Shown: piece after piece, positions 1 to 10,971 of the stretch
How the letters are laid out: each line of letters opens with the position of its first letter
Numbering within the stretch: the stretch's first letter is position 1
From: Eutreptiella sp. 'Long Island Sound 2002'
Taxonomy: Eukaryota > Euglenozoa > Euglenophyceae > Eutreptiales > Eutreptiaceae
Reading direction: 5' to 3'
DNA: 64,000 nt
NCBI GenBank assembly: GCA_964036045.1
Contig: OZ038381.1
Span: 154,398,352-154,462,351 of the forward strand
Notes under the pieces: generated by a model
What the model was told of the DNA's origin: nothing
The model's database searches: none
Seen by the model: the letters and a program-made list of their open reading frames with translations, nothing else
Program-made: the position numbers and the translations under genes

Positions 1-124
1 AATATTAACAAGCAGAAATTACGCAAAATTTAATGAACAACGAACTGGCCATATACCTGCAAATTCTTAGCCCATATGGTAGCTAATGTGCCCATGTCCT
101 TGTCCCCGCATACGGCCATTCCAA

Positions 125-695
125 TCACGGCCAAATAGGCAGGTGAGCGCCCCTTTGAGCCGTGGGTGAGGAGTCCAATGGATAGTTGGGTCCCACTACC
201 ACCGGCACACGGTTATGCATGCCCAGCACAATAAACTTGAGGGGCCGTTGCCCATCAATGGTGTGAACTAGCAAGGGACACGATTGCACATAGCGGGCCC
301 ACGATTGTAGCGGCCAAGAGCGGCCACTCGTGGGGGGGGTCCGCAATGAACATGGGCGTCCCCAACTTGAGGGGCTTGGCCATCTCCTTCCACGTGTGCA
401 AGATCTTCTCCCGGGTGGGGATGGGTGGGGGGTACGTGCAACCCGTTGCGGCCGAATAGGCGGCCCCCGGCGGGTAACATACTCCTAAAGTTCGAAATGT
501 TTGGAAGGCGGTCTCGGGGACATTGAATTGCATCACAAGGCGAATGAACTCCGGCACGCGAAAGAGGAGGGACACATATTGCCTCACATCCTCCACCTGC
601 TTGTTGCGGATGAGTGGGACGGGATGAGTGCGAGGTGGGCAACCTCGGTGCCCACGTGCCACCGAGCCTTGGCCAAAGCGGATACGGCCACCCAC
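125..695 (-). pseudogene. unrecognised protein-coding remnant with a frameshift
   Basis: Two consecutive minus-strand reading frames look coding and together read as one protein. The upstream part (695 to about 285) carries stretches such as FRVPEFIRLVMQFNVPE and GTPMFIADPPHEWPLL. The downstream part (about 280 to 125) carries PLLVHTIDGQRPLKFIVLG and ends at a stop at 125. The switch between frames near 270-285 looks like a one-base indel, although a tiny intron cannot be excluded. I do not recognise the family. The amphipathic composition and lack of low-complexity sequence suggest a real, decayed gene, possibly from a transposon. The 5' end lies above 700 and was not resolved. Confidence 0.3.
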
Positions 696-828
696 TCACC
701 AGGGAGTTGCAACGCCAAAGGGTCACACAAACTCTTGGACCCACTCAACCGCGTAAGTGTAATGCTTAGCTCGAGAAGAATGTCCCGGAGCGATGAGGCG
801 GAGCAATGGCCAGAACGGAAAGGAGAAG

Positions 829-881
829 TGCTTGCTTGCTTGTTGCTTGTTGCTTGCTTGTTGCTTGCTTGCTTGCTTGTT
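829..881. repeat. CTTG/CTTGTTG microsatellite
   Basis: About 53 bp of GCTTG and GCTTGTT units. It is a simple repeat with no coding meaning; apparent reading frames across it are low-complexity shadows. Confidence 0.85.
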
Positions 882-931
882 AGCTAGATTTAAGGGGAGA
901 GGGGTGTAGTAATATATATTTTTCCTGAGTC

Positions 932-953
932 TCACGCGAGTACACTCGCGTGA
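932..953. repeat. perfect 10-bp inverted repeat
   Basis: TCACGCGAGT, a 2-base spacer, then ACTCGCGTGA form a perfect 10-bp hairpin. Two further partial copies of the right arm (CTTGCGTGACACTTC and similar) follow within 30 bp. Function unknown. Confidence 0.6.
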
Positions 954-1361
954 CACTTCGTTACACTTGCGTGACACTTCCCCTAGGTGAATGGGCACCG
1001 CAAGATGGACTCTATCTCCTTTGCCATCTCAAGTTGTTATTCGCCACCTCAATGCTGAAGATTCAATGCTGTTTTTGCTCTGTGTACGTGTGCTTCCCTA
1101 GAGGTGGGTGGTTCTCAGGTTTGTCAGGGGAAACTTCAATTACTATTGGGTGCTGTGTGCACGCTGTGCAGAAATGCCCCTCATAGCCCCCGTGTGTTTG
1201 GAAGGTGCACAAGCCACACTTGTTGGGCAGCACCGCACAAAAGCAGAGGGAATATGCAGAGAGGCAGAGAATTTGCAAAAATAGTACCTTGAAATTTTTT
1301 GGGACATTGAACGGGACTCTGAAGGGGTAGACTTTGTGATTATTCTGGTCCTCCTCACATA

Positions 1362-1720
1362 CCCCCCCCCCCCCTTGTATAAGCTACGCCCTTCTCCAAG
1401 CTACAGCGGGTGTAGGGACCGTATTAATTTGGTACCTAATTTGATGCGGTACGAATGTAGTGCAGCCACATAAGACATGGGCTTGGTGACAAATTTGCTA
1501 CATGGAGTTCTGGGCACATTTGTTGTGAGTATTTGCCCACTTGAACCCACATAGCTCTGATTTTTGCCATATTTGTGCATTATATTCCCCTTTCTTGCAT
1601 GAGCTCACCATCCAATCTTCTCTTTTTGAACCCGGGCATCTATGGCCTTGTCCAAGCTACAGTAGGTGTGGGGACCGTATTAATTTGGGACTTTTGCGTA
1701 GCTTATACAAGGGTGGGGGG
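1362..1720. mobile_element. MITE-like TIR element with C-run ends
   Basis: The left end is a C-run followed by TTGTATAAGCTACGC (to 1389). The right end is the inverse, GCGTAGCTTATACAAGGG then a G-run (1696-1720). The element is about 359 bp, flanked by TA on both sides (1360-1361 and 1721-1722), which fits a 2-bp TA target duplication. Inside lie two copies of a 39-bp direct repeat beginning CCAAGCTACAG (1396 and 1652). No transposase is encoded, so it would be non-autonomous. A TA duplication is typical of Tc1/mariner- or PIF-type elements, but the family is not identified. Confidence 0.6.
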
Positions 1721-1722
1721 TA

Positions 1723-3942
1723 CCTAAAGACGTGGTTTGACAAGCGCGCCCAATGACGGCCACCATTTCGGACCGTGCATTGGGGGCCAGCCAAGCACTT
1801 TGCCTGGTCCCCTGGTTCTGCATTCAGTCCGTACGCTAGAATTTCAGTTGTGTGTATCCCGCACCCCACTGTGTGTGCCAGCATGGCCTTGAGGCAGCAT
1901 GGTGACCCCGTATGACTGTTGTTTTTCTGACCACAGTTTTGTTTCTGCAATGTTTGCAAGCCGATTGTAGTGGAAAAGAGGGCTTGGCCTAAGCTTGTGA
2001 AGCCTGATCTTTGCTCGGAATAACATTCTGCTTGAGCTGCAACCTGCCTCTAGTTTTTATTTGTTTTCAGCGAACATTGCTGTATTGGGAAGCAGGATGC
2101 ACTGTTTGCGCAATGTGCATGTTGTCTGTCTATATAATTTGCCTGACCCAATTCTTCCACTTGGGTGATGTCCCATGCATTCTGTGAGAGAATACTCGAG
2201 TGCATGGGTCCCCCCACCCTACTTGGTAGGTTTTGGTGCTTTACATTCTCTACTTCCATGCTGCCATTTCTGGGGGAACATTAATGCGCCGGCGCGCGCT
2301 GAGGGGTTTGGGCCACATTTCGGACCCTGTGTATTGGACAGTATGGGACAGATTCAGTCATGAAGTGTGCCCCCTGAAGTTCAGCATGATTGCAGACAAG
2401 CAATTTGCACAGGTATGGGGGGGTCCAGCTCTGCCAACACGACAATTTGATTGGGCAGGAACTGCTTGGGCTTTGCAGATGATCACCTGAAGAAGAGTGT
2501 CCATGTAGTGGGTGCACGCTGCAAGTAACCCACCCCAAAAGGGGATACCCTTACCAAGGCGCCACAAGCATGGAGATAATCATTTTGGTACTTCTCATTG
2601 CAGCTTGTACAACCCCATCCTACAACATCCCCATTTGACCCTTTGCCTGCTGACTGATTCCTGCTTACAACCCCATCTTATAACATTCCCATTTGACCCT
2701 TTGCCTACTGACTGATTCCTGCAAATTGCTGACTGCTGTTACCCACACAGCAGTACCTTCTCCTGATCATTGCCGATCATAGCCGTTCACCTGCAACTGC
2801 CATCAGTTTTCCACTCTCGGGCAACTTGTGCTCCGCTCGTCATTCCAGTTTAGTCGGTTGCCTGCTCCTCTGAATGTGACTTGAACTAGATGGTCGGTCA
2901 GACTCAGGGCCACGTTCTGCAAGAAGATTGATGCCGATCCTATCAGTCCAGCCCAACAGCATCTGGTTGGAGTCTGGGTTTTGCAGTGACTTGTGGTTCA
3001 CTGTATTATGGAACTGCCATCCCTAATTTTCATTGACCAAGGACTTGTTGCACACTCTGACTTAGAATGCATGGGCCCTGGGACCTTCTTTCTTGCCCAA
3101 GCCAACAGCCAGATGGAACCTGTGCGTAGACCATACCTTGCCTCTGCATGACATGTACCCTGACACAATGTGTGCACACCGCATTTGGCTCTTACCCATC
3201 CCGTATCCAAAGAAAAGGGCAGCCAAAACCAAGTCAACATGAGATACAGTATTGGGGCAATGTTCAGAAGACAGACGAGGTCCTTTTCTTTTTTTTTTCC
3301 TTCTGTTTTACCAGAACAAGTTATCTTTCCTTGACGCACCCTGCCCTGCGCCCCAGCTGGTGCCTGACAATTTTCTTCTGGCTTTTCGGGCCGAGTGGCT
3401 ACAAGACAGCCGAATTCCCGCGCAACATCCTGCGGAAGTGCCATCTGGCCTCGTCTCCCCATTTTGGTGGCAGACCCGACACAGACTAGTGCACATGTGA
3501 GGCACACACGTGCACCCGTTTGTGCGCAGCAAGGGGGGGGCGTACTGCGCGCGGTGCACAAAGTTTGTACAGGAACACACCCACGCTGCATAGTAGTGTC
3601 TAGTGCCAGTAACAACGAGCCTTGTTATGCATTTATATGAGTCGTTTGCATGCTTTGCCATGATTTCTAGTGCATTTCATTTTGTTTTTCAAGATGAAGT
3701 ATGCAACCGCAATGTATGTAACGGCTTATATGGAAGTAGGCACCCAGGAAAGCATTTGTTGTGGTGCGACGGGAGCACTGTCAGGTTGTGTACAAAGCGC
3801 AATTGTAAAGCTGCTTGTTGTGTCTTGTGTTCCACCTCCTTTGTGTGCCTCCACCATCCCTTTCACTTTTTTTTTTGACATGCCTTCAAAGATATCCAAG
3901 AAGAGCTCGGAGCTCAAGAAGTTGATGGGCTGCTCTTGCTAA
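1723..3942. other. unresolved region without a recognisable gene
   Basis: Several short frames occur on both strands, including a 205-codon minus-strand frame at 2998-3615, but none shows a recognisable motif or clean protein-like composition. The region holds a 58-bp tandem duplication at 2609-2724 and a pyrimidine tract near 3288-3305. It probably consists of old transposon remnants. Confidence 0.4.
2609..2724. repeat. two-copy 58-bp tandem duplication
   Basis: Two adjacent diverged units start ACAACCCCATC at 2609 and 2667 and both continue into CATTTGACCCTTTGCCT. The copies differ at several positions, so the duplication is not recent. Confidence 0.7.
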
Positions 3943-4064
3943 CCCCCCCCCCCGTACAAGAACATGCGCGTGTTCTTATTTATTTGCGTGTTCTTATTTT
4001 TTGCGTGTTCTTATTTCTGAGACCTTGGTGTGCAGTGTTCCCAGCGCCCTTTGTTTGCAGAAAT

Positions 4065-4538
4065 ATGGCAGAGTTGAATGTTGATGACCCCTCCTTTTGG
4101 TTTAATGATGTTTTGGCTGCCAGAGATGAGGATGAGGCCATTGTGGATGAGTGCTATGAGGCGGCCACGGATGCCTCAGACTATGCTGGCAGTATCAGTG
4201 AGGGTGACAGTGACCCTGACCACGTTGAACTCTGTGATGATCAACCTGAATTCTGTGATGATCAACGTGATTCTGAATTTTTTGATGGGGTGGGGGCTGA
4301 AGCAGTGGAGGTTCCTGAGTATGTACCCCCTGATGATGTTCCTCTGGATGATGAAGCCGCGAAGGAGAAGGCGGCGCGGTACGAGCAAACTAAACGGCTG
4401 TTCAACCGAGGGAAAGGAGCACGTAATGCTGTTGGTAAAGTGGAGCGTTACCAATATGGCCCCAACCCTGTTGTGCATTGTTTGTGCAGGCACGTGCTGA
4501 AATTGGGACCCCGGGACCTGTGGGAAGCAACAGGGTAA
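4065..4538 (+). CDS. acidic N-terminal transposon-type protein (157 aa)
   Basis: The chosen start is the ATG at 4065, where acidic, protein-like sequence begins; the frame upstream is hydrophobic low-complexity read-through of the TIR. The protein starts MAELNVDDPSFWF and has a very acidic first 100 residues (many D/E, including two CDDQ repeats at about 63-75). A basic segment (KRLFNRGKGARNAVGKVERY) follows, and then the minisatellite. Acidic N-termini like this are common in piggyBac-type transposases, but no catalytic domain is present, so the assignment is only a suggestion. The frame runs into the 80-bp repeats, and the end may be a lost exon boundary. Confidence 0.4.
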   Translation: MAELNVDDPSFWFNDVLAARDEDEAIVDECYEAATDASDYAGSISEGDSDPDHVELCDDQPEFCDDQRDSEFFDGVGAEAVEVPEYVPPDDVPLDDEAAKEKAARYEQTKRLFNRGKGARNAVGKVERYQYGPNPVVHCLCRHVLKLGPRDLWEATG

Positions 4539-4762
4539 AAATTAGAAATTCTTGGTATGCCAGCAGGGGCTGGCCCATGCAGAAATTGGGACCCTGTCAC
4601 ATGCGGGAAGCATCAGGAAAAAGTTTAAAAATCCCAGGCATGCCAGCAGAGGCCAACAGGTGCTGAAATTGGGACCCTAGGACCTGTGGGAAGCATCAGG
4701 GTAAAAAAATTCCTGGTATGTCAGCAGGGGCCGATAGGTGCAGAAATTGGGACCCTAGGACC
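4495..4762. repeat. about 80-bp minisatellite, roughly 3 copies
   Basis: The core AAATTGGGACC recurs at about 4500, 4583, 4666 and 4744 (spacings 83, 83, 78). Units share GGGAAGCA(T/A)CAGG and GGTATG(C/T)CAGCAG. The repeat lies wholly inside the TIR element. Confidence 0.8.
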
Positions 4763-4861
4763 CTGGGGCCGGCTGCGTGTCCTTATTTTTGACTAAATAA
4801 TAAGAACATGCGTGCGTGTTCTTATTTTGACTGCGTGTTCTTGTACGGGGGGGGGGGGGGT

Positions 4862-5003
4862 TTACATTTGCGAAAAGGAGGATTGCCAAATGGCTTGCTT
4901 ACATTGCAATGTAGCATTCCATGCACACTGCCGCAAAGTGATGACGAGCAAGACATGCACCGGTAGAGGTTGTAGTGTGGTCTGTGGCAGACACCCCCGA
5001 TTT
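4862..5003 (+). pseudogene. Cys/His-rich zinc-binding fragment
   Basis: The frame encodes YICEKEDCQMACLHCNVAFH followed by AHC, giving C-x4-C-x3-C-x2-C-x4-H-x2-C, a plausible zinc-binding module. The pattern resembles the C-terminal Cys-rich tail of piggyBac-like transposases, but PHD/RING-like alternatives remain. It starts immediately at the right end of the 918-bp TIR element, while a lysine-rich frame ending MGCSC lies directly left of that element (3880-3942). The TIR element may therefore have split an older Cys-rich ORF. Confidence 0.35.
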
Positions 5004-5586
5004 CTCCCAGTCATGTGTGCGCCGTGCGTGCGCTGTGCAGACACGCCCCCAGGGGCTTGGCCAAGTGTAGGGATCCCGTTGAGCTGCACTTTTCAGGTTT
5101 AGACAGGCATCCGCCCGTTGTTGAGTACAACAGGTTTCGAGATGTGAAGGACCATGTCACTGGCCAGTACTTGGCAGCTCTTGGCTTGACCCAGTTCCAC
5201 ACAACCATGAACCCCAGTGAATCCAAATGAGTGAACACCCGCATGACAAACTTGAAGCCCCCACTCTATTCGGTCTCGGCAGCAGAGCTCAAAAATGAAC
5301 AGCCTCCTGCGCGCCCTTGAGAGGGGTGACGCCCTCTGCAGTGCAAACAGCAGCACTGCGGTGCAAACCATTGGACGCCCCATTGTGGAATGCGCGGTTC
5401 TGCTCAGTCTGCGAGTTGGGATACACACTGCGGATCCTCCGGATCTTCCAGTTGATGCCGTCGTTGTTGGAGGACCTGCTCCGCCGTTCCATATTGAGCG
5501 AGATAGGGACTGGCAGAATAAGAGCATTCGTGCAAGACGAGGGTGTGCCCTCCTATCTCATGCTACACGTGTGCCTGATACACTTA

Positions 5587-5686
5587 CCCCCCTTGTGCAA
5601 GCACTGCCTTGTCTAAGCACGGGGACACATCTGGCCGTTCTTTTCCTGACTTTCAGCGTGCTTGTGCAAGGGGGAGGGGGGGGGGG
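5587..5686. mobile_element. 100-bp MITE with C-run TIRs
   Basis: The left end is CCCCCCTTGTGCAAGCAC, and the right end GTGCTTGTGCAAGGGGG is its inverse, followed by a G-run. TA flanks both sides (5585-5586 and 5687-5688). The terminus CCCCCCTTGTGCAAGC is close to the TIR of the 1362-1720 element (C-run then TTGTATAAGC), so this is a shorter relative. It has no coding capacity. Confidence 0.65.
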
Positions 5687-5688
5687 TA

Positions 5689-8400
5689 TATAACACAACA
5701 CCGTCGCTCGCTGCAGCTCCTGGAAGCAGTTACTCTATGCAGGAGTTGCATGCAGCGGCCCTGCAAACTTCTAAGTCACTCCATCAGGCGATTCTGTTCA
5801 GACGTTTCCACCAGTCTGATGAAGGATGACGGTGCACCGCACCCCATGATTCTGGGTACGCCCCTTCCGGGAAGGGAGGGTGCCTGGTGTATGATGGCAG
5901 GCACAGGGTAGCAGCTACCGTTCAGAGCACTGCATGCATGCATGGTCTAGGGAAGCAGTTTCAGTCACCTTCAGGTGCAGAAAAGACGTTAAAGGGAGGG
6001 CACTCGTTCAGAGGATACTTTTCCTCTTTAAAAGATTCGCAAAGACGTCATCCTCACTGCTGCCGCACCTGCAGACAAACACGCGCCTATTGTACCGCGC
6101 CTATTGTACCACTGATGCGGATTGTGTTGATTGCTCTGCACCTTACTGCCCCCGCAATGCATCTCCATATCGGGGAGGGTTGGCACAGGTGCCGGCAGGA
6201 AAGAACACCCGACTGTATGTGCAGAACCAGCTAAGGGGCTTTGAGACTGGGTTGCAGAGGTGTGCAGGTTTCAGCGACATTTTCTCAGGCAGATTGATGC
6301 AGCTCTATTCATATACATTGTTGACACGTTGAATACGCAATCACAACATTGGCAAAAGTACAAAACTCCTGCTTCTTGCTTACGCCTAGCGGTGCCTACC
6401 CACACTCAGTACGCTTGGCATGCTATCAAACCAATTATTATGTTATCTCCGAAGTATGCGCTCACACAGTCAGGTACAGCTCCATATTTAGTACGAAGGA
6501 TTGAACACGCACTTATTCGTCGTGCTCCTCTCCAATCATCACAATGATTTCTATATTGACCAAACTACGCCCACGGGGTGTGGTCCACTGTGGCACTACA
6601 ACGTCAGTGTTAGATATCTACCTGGCACTGCGCATTAGTGCCCACTGCGTTGCGTACCTGATGCTCTGTGTATTAGTGCCCGGAGGGAACACCATCACAT
6701 TGTCCACAAGGTAGATGGCATAAGTGTAGGCGAATTATATGTTGTCTCTTGCCACCAGTTCTGAGTGTAGCGTCGATGTTGTTTCTTTCTCTGGAGTGGT
6801 GGTGTTGTCCCTTGGTATATTGTTTGGATTTATAGCAATAGATTGGTGGATGAATGCATGACAACGGTTTTGTTGGTGTGCAACCGACCATACATCTCCT
6901 GCTGCTTGTTGCCAGCTAACATCAGGTCAGGCTGCAGCCTAGATAACCAATCACATACTGAGCCCTGCATCAGCACAGTTTCTTTCTGTTCTTAGGGAAT
7001 GCCGTGCACGCAGTGCGAAGTTTTGGACGTCGGCAAATACTCCAACCCTACTTTTGGCCCCTTTTGACAAGTTTTTGGTTCCATACTGGGTTTTTTTTAA
7101 GCTTCCTATGCATTTGGGATGTGGCACATGTGAATTGTCACCCTTTGTTGCCCATTTTCAACCATTTTACCCATTTTCCATCCCCCATATTGAACCCTCC
7201 CCACTATGGGCACCCCGAGAAGGCAGGGGTGATGTAGCCATACATAGCTCGCGGACCTTGAGGAGTTTGTGGTACGGCCTTCATCCCCACCACATCACTG
7301 TCCTCGCTCGCCATCAGCAAGTGTGTCGCGTCCACGCTCAGAATCACCACCGCCCTCCCCTTCACCCTATTCGCGGTCCCCATCACCCAAGAGACCACGG
7401 ACAATGCGTTCCCGTGCTCCAAGTCAAGGGACACCTCATCGCCGCCTCCAAGAGCGAAGCCACGGGCACCGAAACACTCGAAGCAAGCGGACTTTACACG
7501 GCTGAGTGGTTTGTTCATAGGGACAGTGGAGTACCAAGTCGAAGGCAGTTTCGTTGTTCTCATGTGGGCTTTGCTGCTTCGCCGTGCAACCAGTCAGGTG
7601 ACAGGTATTCTTGGGTGAGTATCCCGGCTTCTGCGTGCGCAGTATGCACGCAGTGGGCACGCAGTGCAAGAACTTGGCCTTAATGTCAATCTTTTCATGC
7701 GACAGCCAAGGGCTGTTCAAAGGGGTGGTGCAGTGACTGCATGTCACAAAAAGTGGTCCAGAACTGTCTATAGCCTCTTGGTCACAGGTGTTCTGCAGCA
7801 GGGGGATCTGCCATCACATACACAGGGAGTGTTCAGGGCCACACTGGTGATGTAGTGCCTGGCAAGCTTTTCCCAAGTGTTTTATTGTAACATACCACTG
7901 GTTTGTACATGGGTCCAAACCAGAAAAAGCAATACAACTGGCATGGCTTCCTGTTGAATTGCATCCCATGAAACTGCATCCATCTGTTGAGGATCCCCCG
8001 GTATTCCGCTGCAGGTGGTAGATAGTGAACTGTTGGTCGATAGAAGGAGTGCTCAGGTTGGTACCTATGTTTGAGACTCAAGTGGGCAGTGCGTATTGGT
8101 TGGTGTGCTGTGTACATGCAAAATTGGATTTCAATGGTAGGAGGGCAGTCATTATGTCCATTGTGCCATTTTGCACACATGTTATTTTTTTATTGCGTTC
8201 CGTCACATGATGCATTTGGTACAGATTTCCTGGATCAAAAATTTGACCTGGTTTTAGTCACGTGGCAGTGACCTGCTTGAATAGCATAAGTGATGCTGAA
8301 ACTGAAGCTCTTTAATCATGGCCGTGGGCAATCCATTGTGCCACCTTTCTACCCACATGGGCCACACAGCCTGTTCTTGGCAACACACATGGAGCCCCCT
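5689..8400. other. unresolved region; no confident gene
   Basis: Only short frames occur. Around 7204-7563 the minus strand has an unbroken frame (including VVILSVDATHLLMASEDSDV), and the plus strand over 7269-7505 encodes an Arg/Ser/Pro-rich stretch (SPSPYSRSPSPKRPRT). The two overlap, so at most one is real, and I cannot identify either. The rest (5690-7000 and 7750-8400) shows no repeat structure or motif that I can support. Confidence 0.35.
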
Positions 8401-8408
8401 GGTCGTCG

Positions 8409-8699
8409 GTATAAAACCAGCCCCAAATGGGGGATAAAACCACCCCCAACCCCCGTTTTAGCCACTTTTGACCCCTGGGGTGGTTTGTTGCCACCGGGCT
8501 GTGGTTTTATCCCCCTTTTGGGGGGTGTTGGTTTATCCCCTCATAGGGGTGGTTTTATCCACGCAAAGGGGTGTTTTTATCCCCCCATTGGGTCATTTTT
8601 TTGGGGGGGGTTATTGCCCATTTGGGGTGGTTTTGTGCCCCCTTTTCCGTGATTTTATCCCCCCATTTGGGGGGGGGGGGTTGTCACTCTTTTAGGGGC
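8409..8699. repeat. array of hairpin-forming C-run/G-run repeats, block 1
   Basis: About eight irregular units of roughly 30-35 bp each combine a C-run and a G-run around a short AT-rich core (for example TTTTATCCCCC ... GGGGTGG). Each unit can pair with itself, since CCCC and GGGG are separated by 4-8 bases. The array ends with a long G-run at about 8670-8680. Reading frames across it are low complexity. Confidence 0.7.
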
Positions 8700-9000
8700 G
8701 GAGGGGTATGGCCCATCTCTATGTTAACCTAGAACCACGGTACCGGAAGACAAGTTCGGGTATGGAGGTAGGAGAGGTAATGGAGGGTAAGGGAATGACA
8801 TATGGTTTTACATGAAGTGCTTTATTTCACATTGCTCTTTGTATATGTGTTATAGGATGTCTGACCTGGTCAGGGACAATTTTACAATCGGGGTCTGAGA
8901 TTGGATTTCAGACATGGTTTGGGTTTGCTATTCATCCAGTTCGACATGCATTGCTTTTGTTTTTGTTTGCTGTGTTGTGTTATTTGTTGCTTTGGTGGCA

Positions 9001-9200
9001 TAAAACCACCCCGGGGTGGTTTTATCACCTCGAAGGGGGTGGGTATAACCAGGGGGGTTTTTGTATTCCCCAAAAGGGGTGGTGGTTTCCCCCCGAAAGG
9101 GGTCGTTTTATCCCCCAAAACGGGTGTTTTTACCCACTTAAAAAGTGGGCATAAAAACACCCGGGGTGGTTTTAACCCCCATTTGCGGGTGGTTTATGCC
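9001..9200. repeat. array of hairpin-forming C-run/G-run repeats, block 2
   Basis: The same unit type as at 8409-8699 (ACCACCCCGGGGTGGTTTTAT and variants), about six units. At 9131-9170 ACCCACTT/AAAAAGTGGG and the flanking AAACACCC/GGGTGTTTTT arms give a longer palindrome. The two blocks are separated by about 300 bp of unrelated AT-rich DNA. Confidence 0.7.
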
Positions 9201-10966
9201 CAGGATCATGCAGCCCATTTTCAGTCTAGCGTGGTCCCGGGGCAGCAAGTCACGTTCTGGCCGAAAGTGCATGTGGCACTGGTTAAGAGGCACACAGGGA
9301 CACACCCCTAGCCCAAGTGGTGCATGCAGTTTCCTGGCAACACCCATACGGTCCCCAGTTACTTCAAGCTGGCGAAGTGTTGGCTCCATGTTAGTAATTC
9401 AACAAACCCGTCATTACCACGTTGCTTCATGTGGTGTGTGTGTATCGGGGTTTGCACAGCTAGTGGTGCTCACAGCAGCGAAGCGGCCTCTACAACCTCC
9501 ACAATTTGGCGATTTCCCTCGAAAAAACACCCCGGACGCACAGCTGCTAACACCCGACTCAGACATGCCCCTTCTGGCCCAGTAGATGCCACAGAGCCAC
9601 CACGTTTACAGGTTTGTCTTTGGGCAGGGAGCCAATTTTTGCCTTAAAGTGCATATCGCATCGGTCAAGGGGCAACACAAGGACACGGCACTAGCTTGCA
9701 CGATGGGCCTCACTAATGGGGAGCGACCCGACCCGAGGACGCAAGTGTGGCCATACAATGCAACGGGGACACCTAGTTGAGCTACGGGGAATGGTAAAAT
9801 GTATTTTCTTAGCAACAAAAAAACACACAGGTTGCGCTAGGCGCATGGAGAATTTTACATAGTTTTAGTGTTGTGCTGAAAGGACGGAAAGGCCACATGG
9901 GATTTCCAATCCAAACATTGCTGCAGTGCGAGCAATGTTGTACGGAGGTGATGTTTATGGCGAACAATATTTCTTTGGTAGAAATGTTTGGGCATGTTGC
10001 AAAAACTAGTAGGTGTTTTCTTTTGCTTCTGCTTGAGGAAATCGGCTTCTGCTCTCCCATGAGCACCCAAAGCTGAACATACAAGTGTTGGTATGCTATT
10101 GGCCCATAAGCTCACTCTTGCTCATTGTCAGCACGGCCTTTCTTCAACCCCGCATTCTTTCAACGCGTGCCATTGCTATGGACGCTATCGCACTAGTAGG
10201 GATCACGGAAATCATGACCAACAAATTTGCTGAGGCCACATAGACATCATCGCGCTCGGCTCAGATACAGATGTAGAGCGAACACCTTGAGACCGAAAGG
10301 GTAGAGGACACAATGTACCAATTGATATGAAAGCTAGCAACCACCAAAGCGGAGTAACGGGAGGTCAAAGAAGCGTCATAGCTTTCCTGGTTTTCAGAAT
10401 CTTCCCGTAAAACAAGTTTCCTATGCCACGGCACCCTAGTTTTCCCTTACCGGAGTGCAAAAGGCATCATATGGAACTGTAGTAAAGACCCAATGCCATC
10501 CAGGCAAGATGTACGTGGTGGTGGAGAGTGCCGGACACAAAAAAAAGGTGTACTCTGAGGCCACAGGGACAGCCAAATACATTGAAAAGTTTTTCTCGAC
10601 TATGTTCAATGGTGCATAAACAATCTAAGCGGCCACAAAAGGGCTCTACTTGCGCTCATGGAAAGATCTAGGTGCTCAGGGAATCATGGTTGGCAAGAGG
10701 TTATCGGTGTTGTTCAAGGTAAATTCAGACAGCAGATGACTCAGCATGATGCTAGCTCAATGGTAGCACAAATCATGACCATGCGAGTTTGTCGAATCAG
10801 CTGCGACACGTGTGTTAACCACCCGCGTCCCGAAGAAGAATGTTTCATATTATGGCATTCGAAATTCAATAGGATTCATTTCAGACCTCTTGCAAGTGGG
10901 GTTATGCCATACACAGATGCCGGTGCCCAGGGTAACATTTTCATTTGCGCTTCAATTTAATCACCA
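9201..10966. other. decayed sequence, left part of the element 1 target
   Basis: No gene is recognised in 9201-10130. From about 10,130 to the element 1 insertion site the plus strand has a broken frame, including 10,658-10,960, that is protein-like in places. Deleting element 1 joins it to 22,294 onward, where a frame reading LITTEGAVTIKDARQIVRF crosses the repaired junction. Element 1 therefore seems to have landed in an older, already decaying coding or transposon sequence. Confidence 0.35.
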
Positions 10967-10971
10967 CGGAA
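10967..10971. repeat. target-site duplication of element 1, left copy
   Basis: CGGAA lies directly before the 5' LTR and again at 22,289-22,293 directly after the 3' LTR. Five bases is the usual Ty3/gypsy duplication length. Confidence 0.85.

Larger units (their letters stand above)
3943..4860 (+). mobile_element. 918-bp TIR element with C-run ends and an internal ORF
   Basis: The left end is a C-run followed by GTACAAGAACATGCGCGTG; the right end is TGCGTGTTCTTGTAC followed by a G-run. Sub-terminal copies of GCGTGTTCTTATT occur next to both ends. The flanks read CTAA on the left and TTTA on the right, so no clean target duplication is visible. Inside are a 157-codon acidic ORF (4065-4538) and about three copies of an 80-bp minisatellite. 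The C-run plus GTACAAG-type terminus resembles the elements at 1362 and 5587, so all three may belong to one superfamily. Its right edge abuts a Cys-rich coding remnant. Confidence 0.6.

Noticed and set aside
7054-7747. Host SR-type splicing factor or other gene
   Set aside because: The RS-like stretch on the plus strand is short and overlaps an equally open minus-strand frame; no RNA-recognition motif or splice structure supports either.
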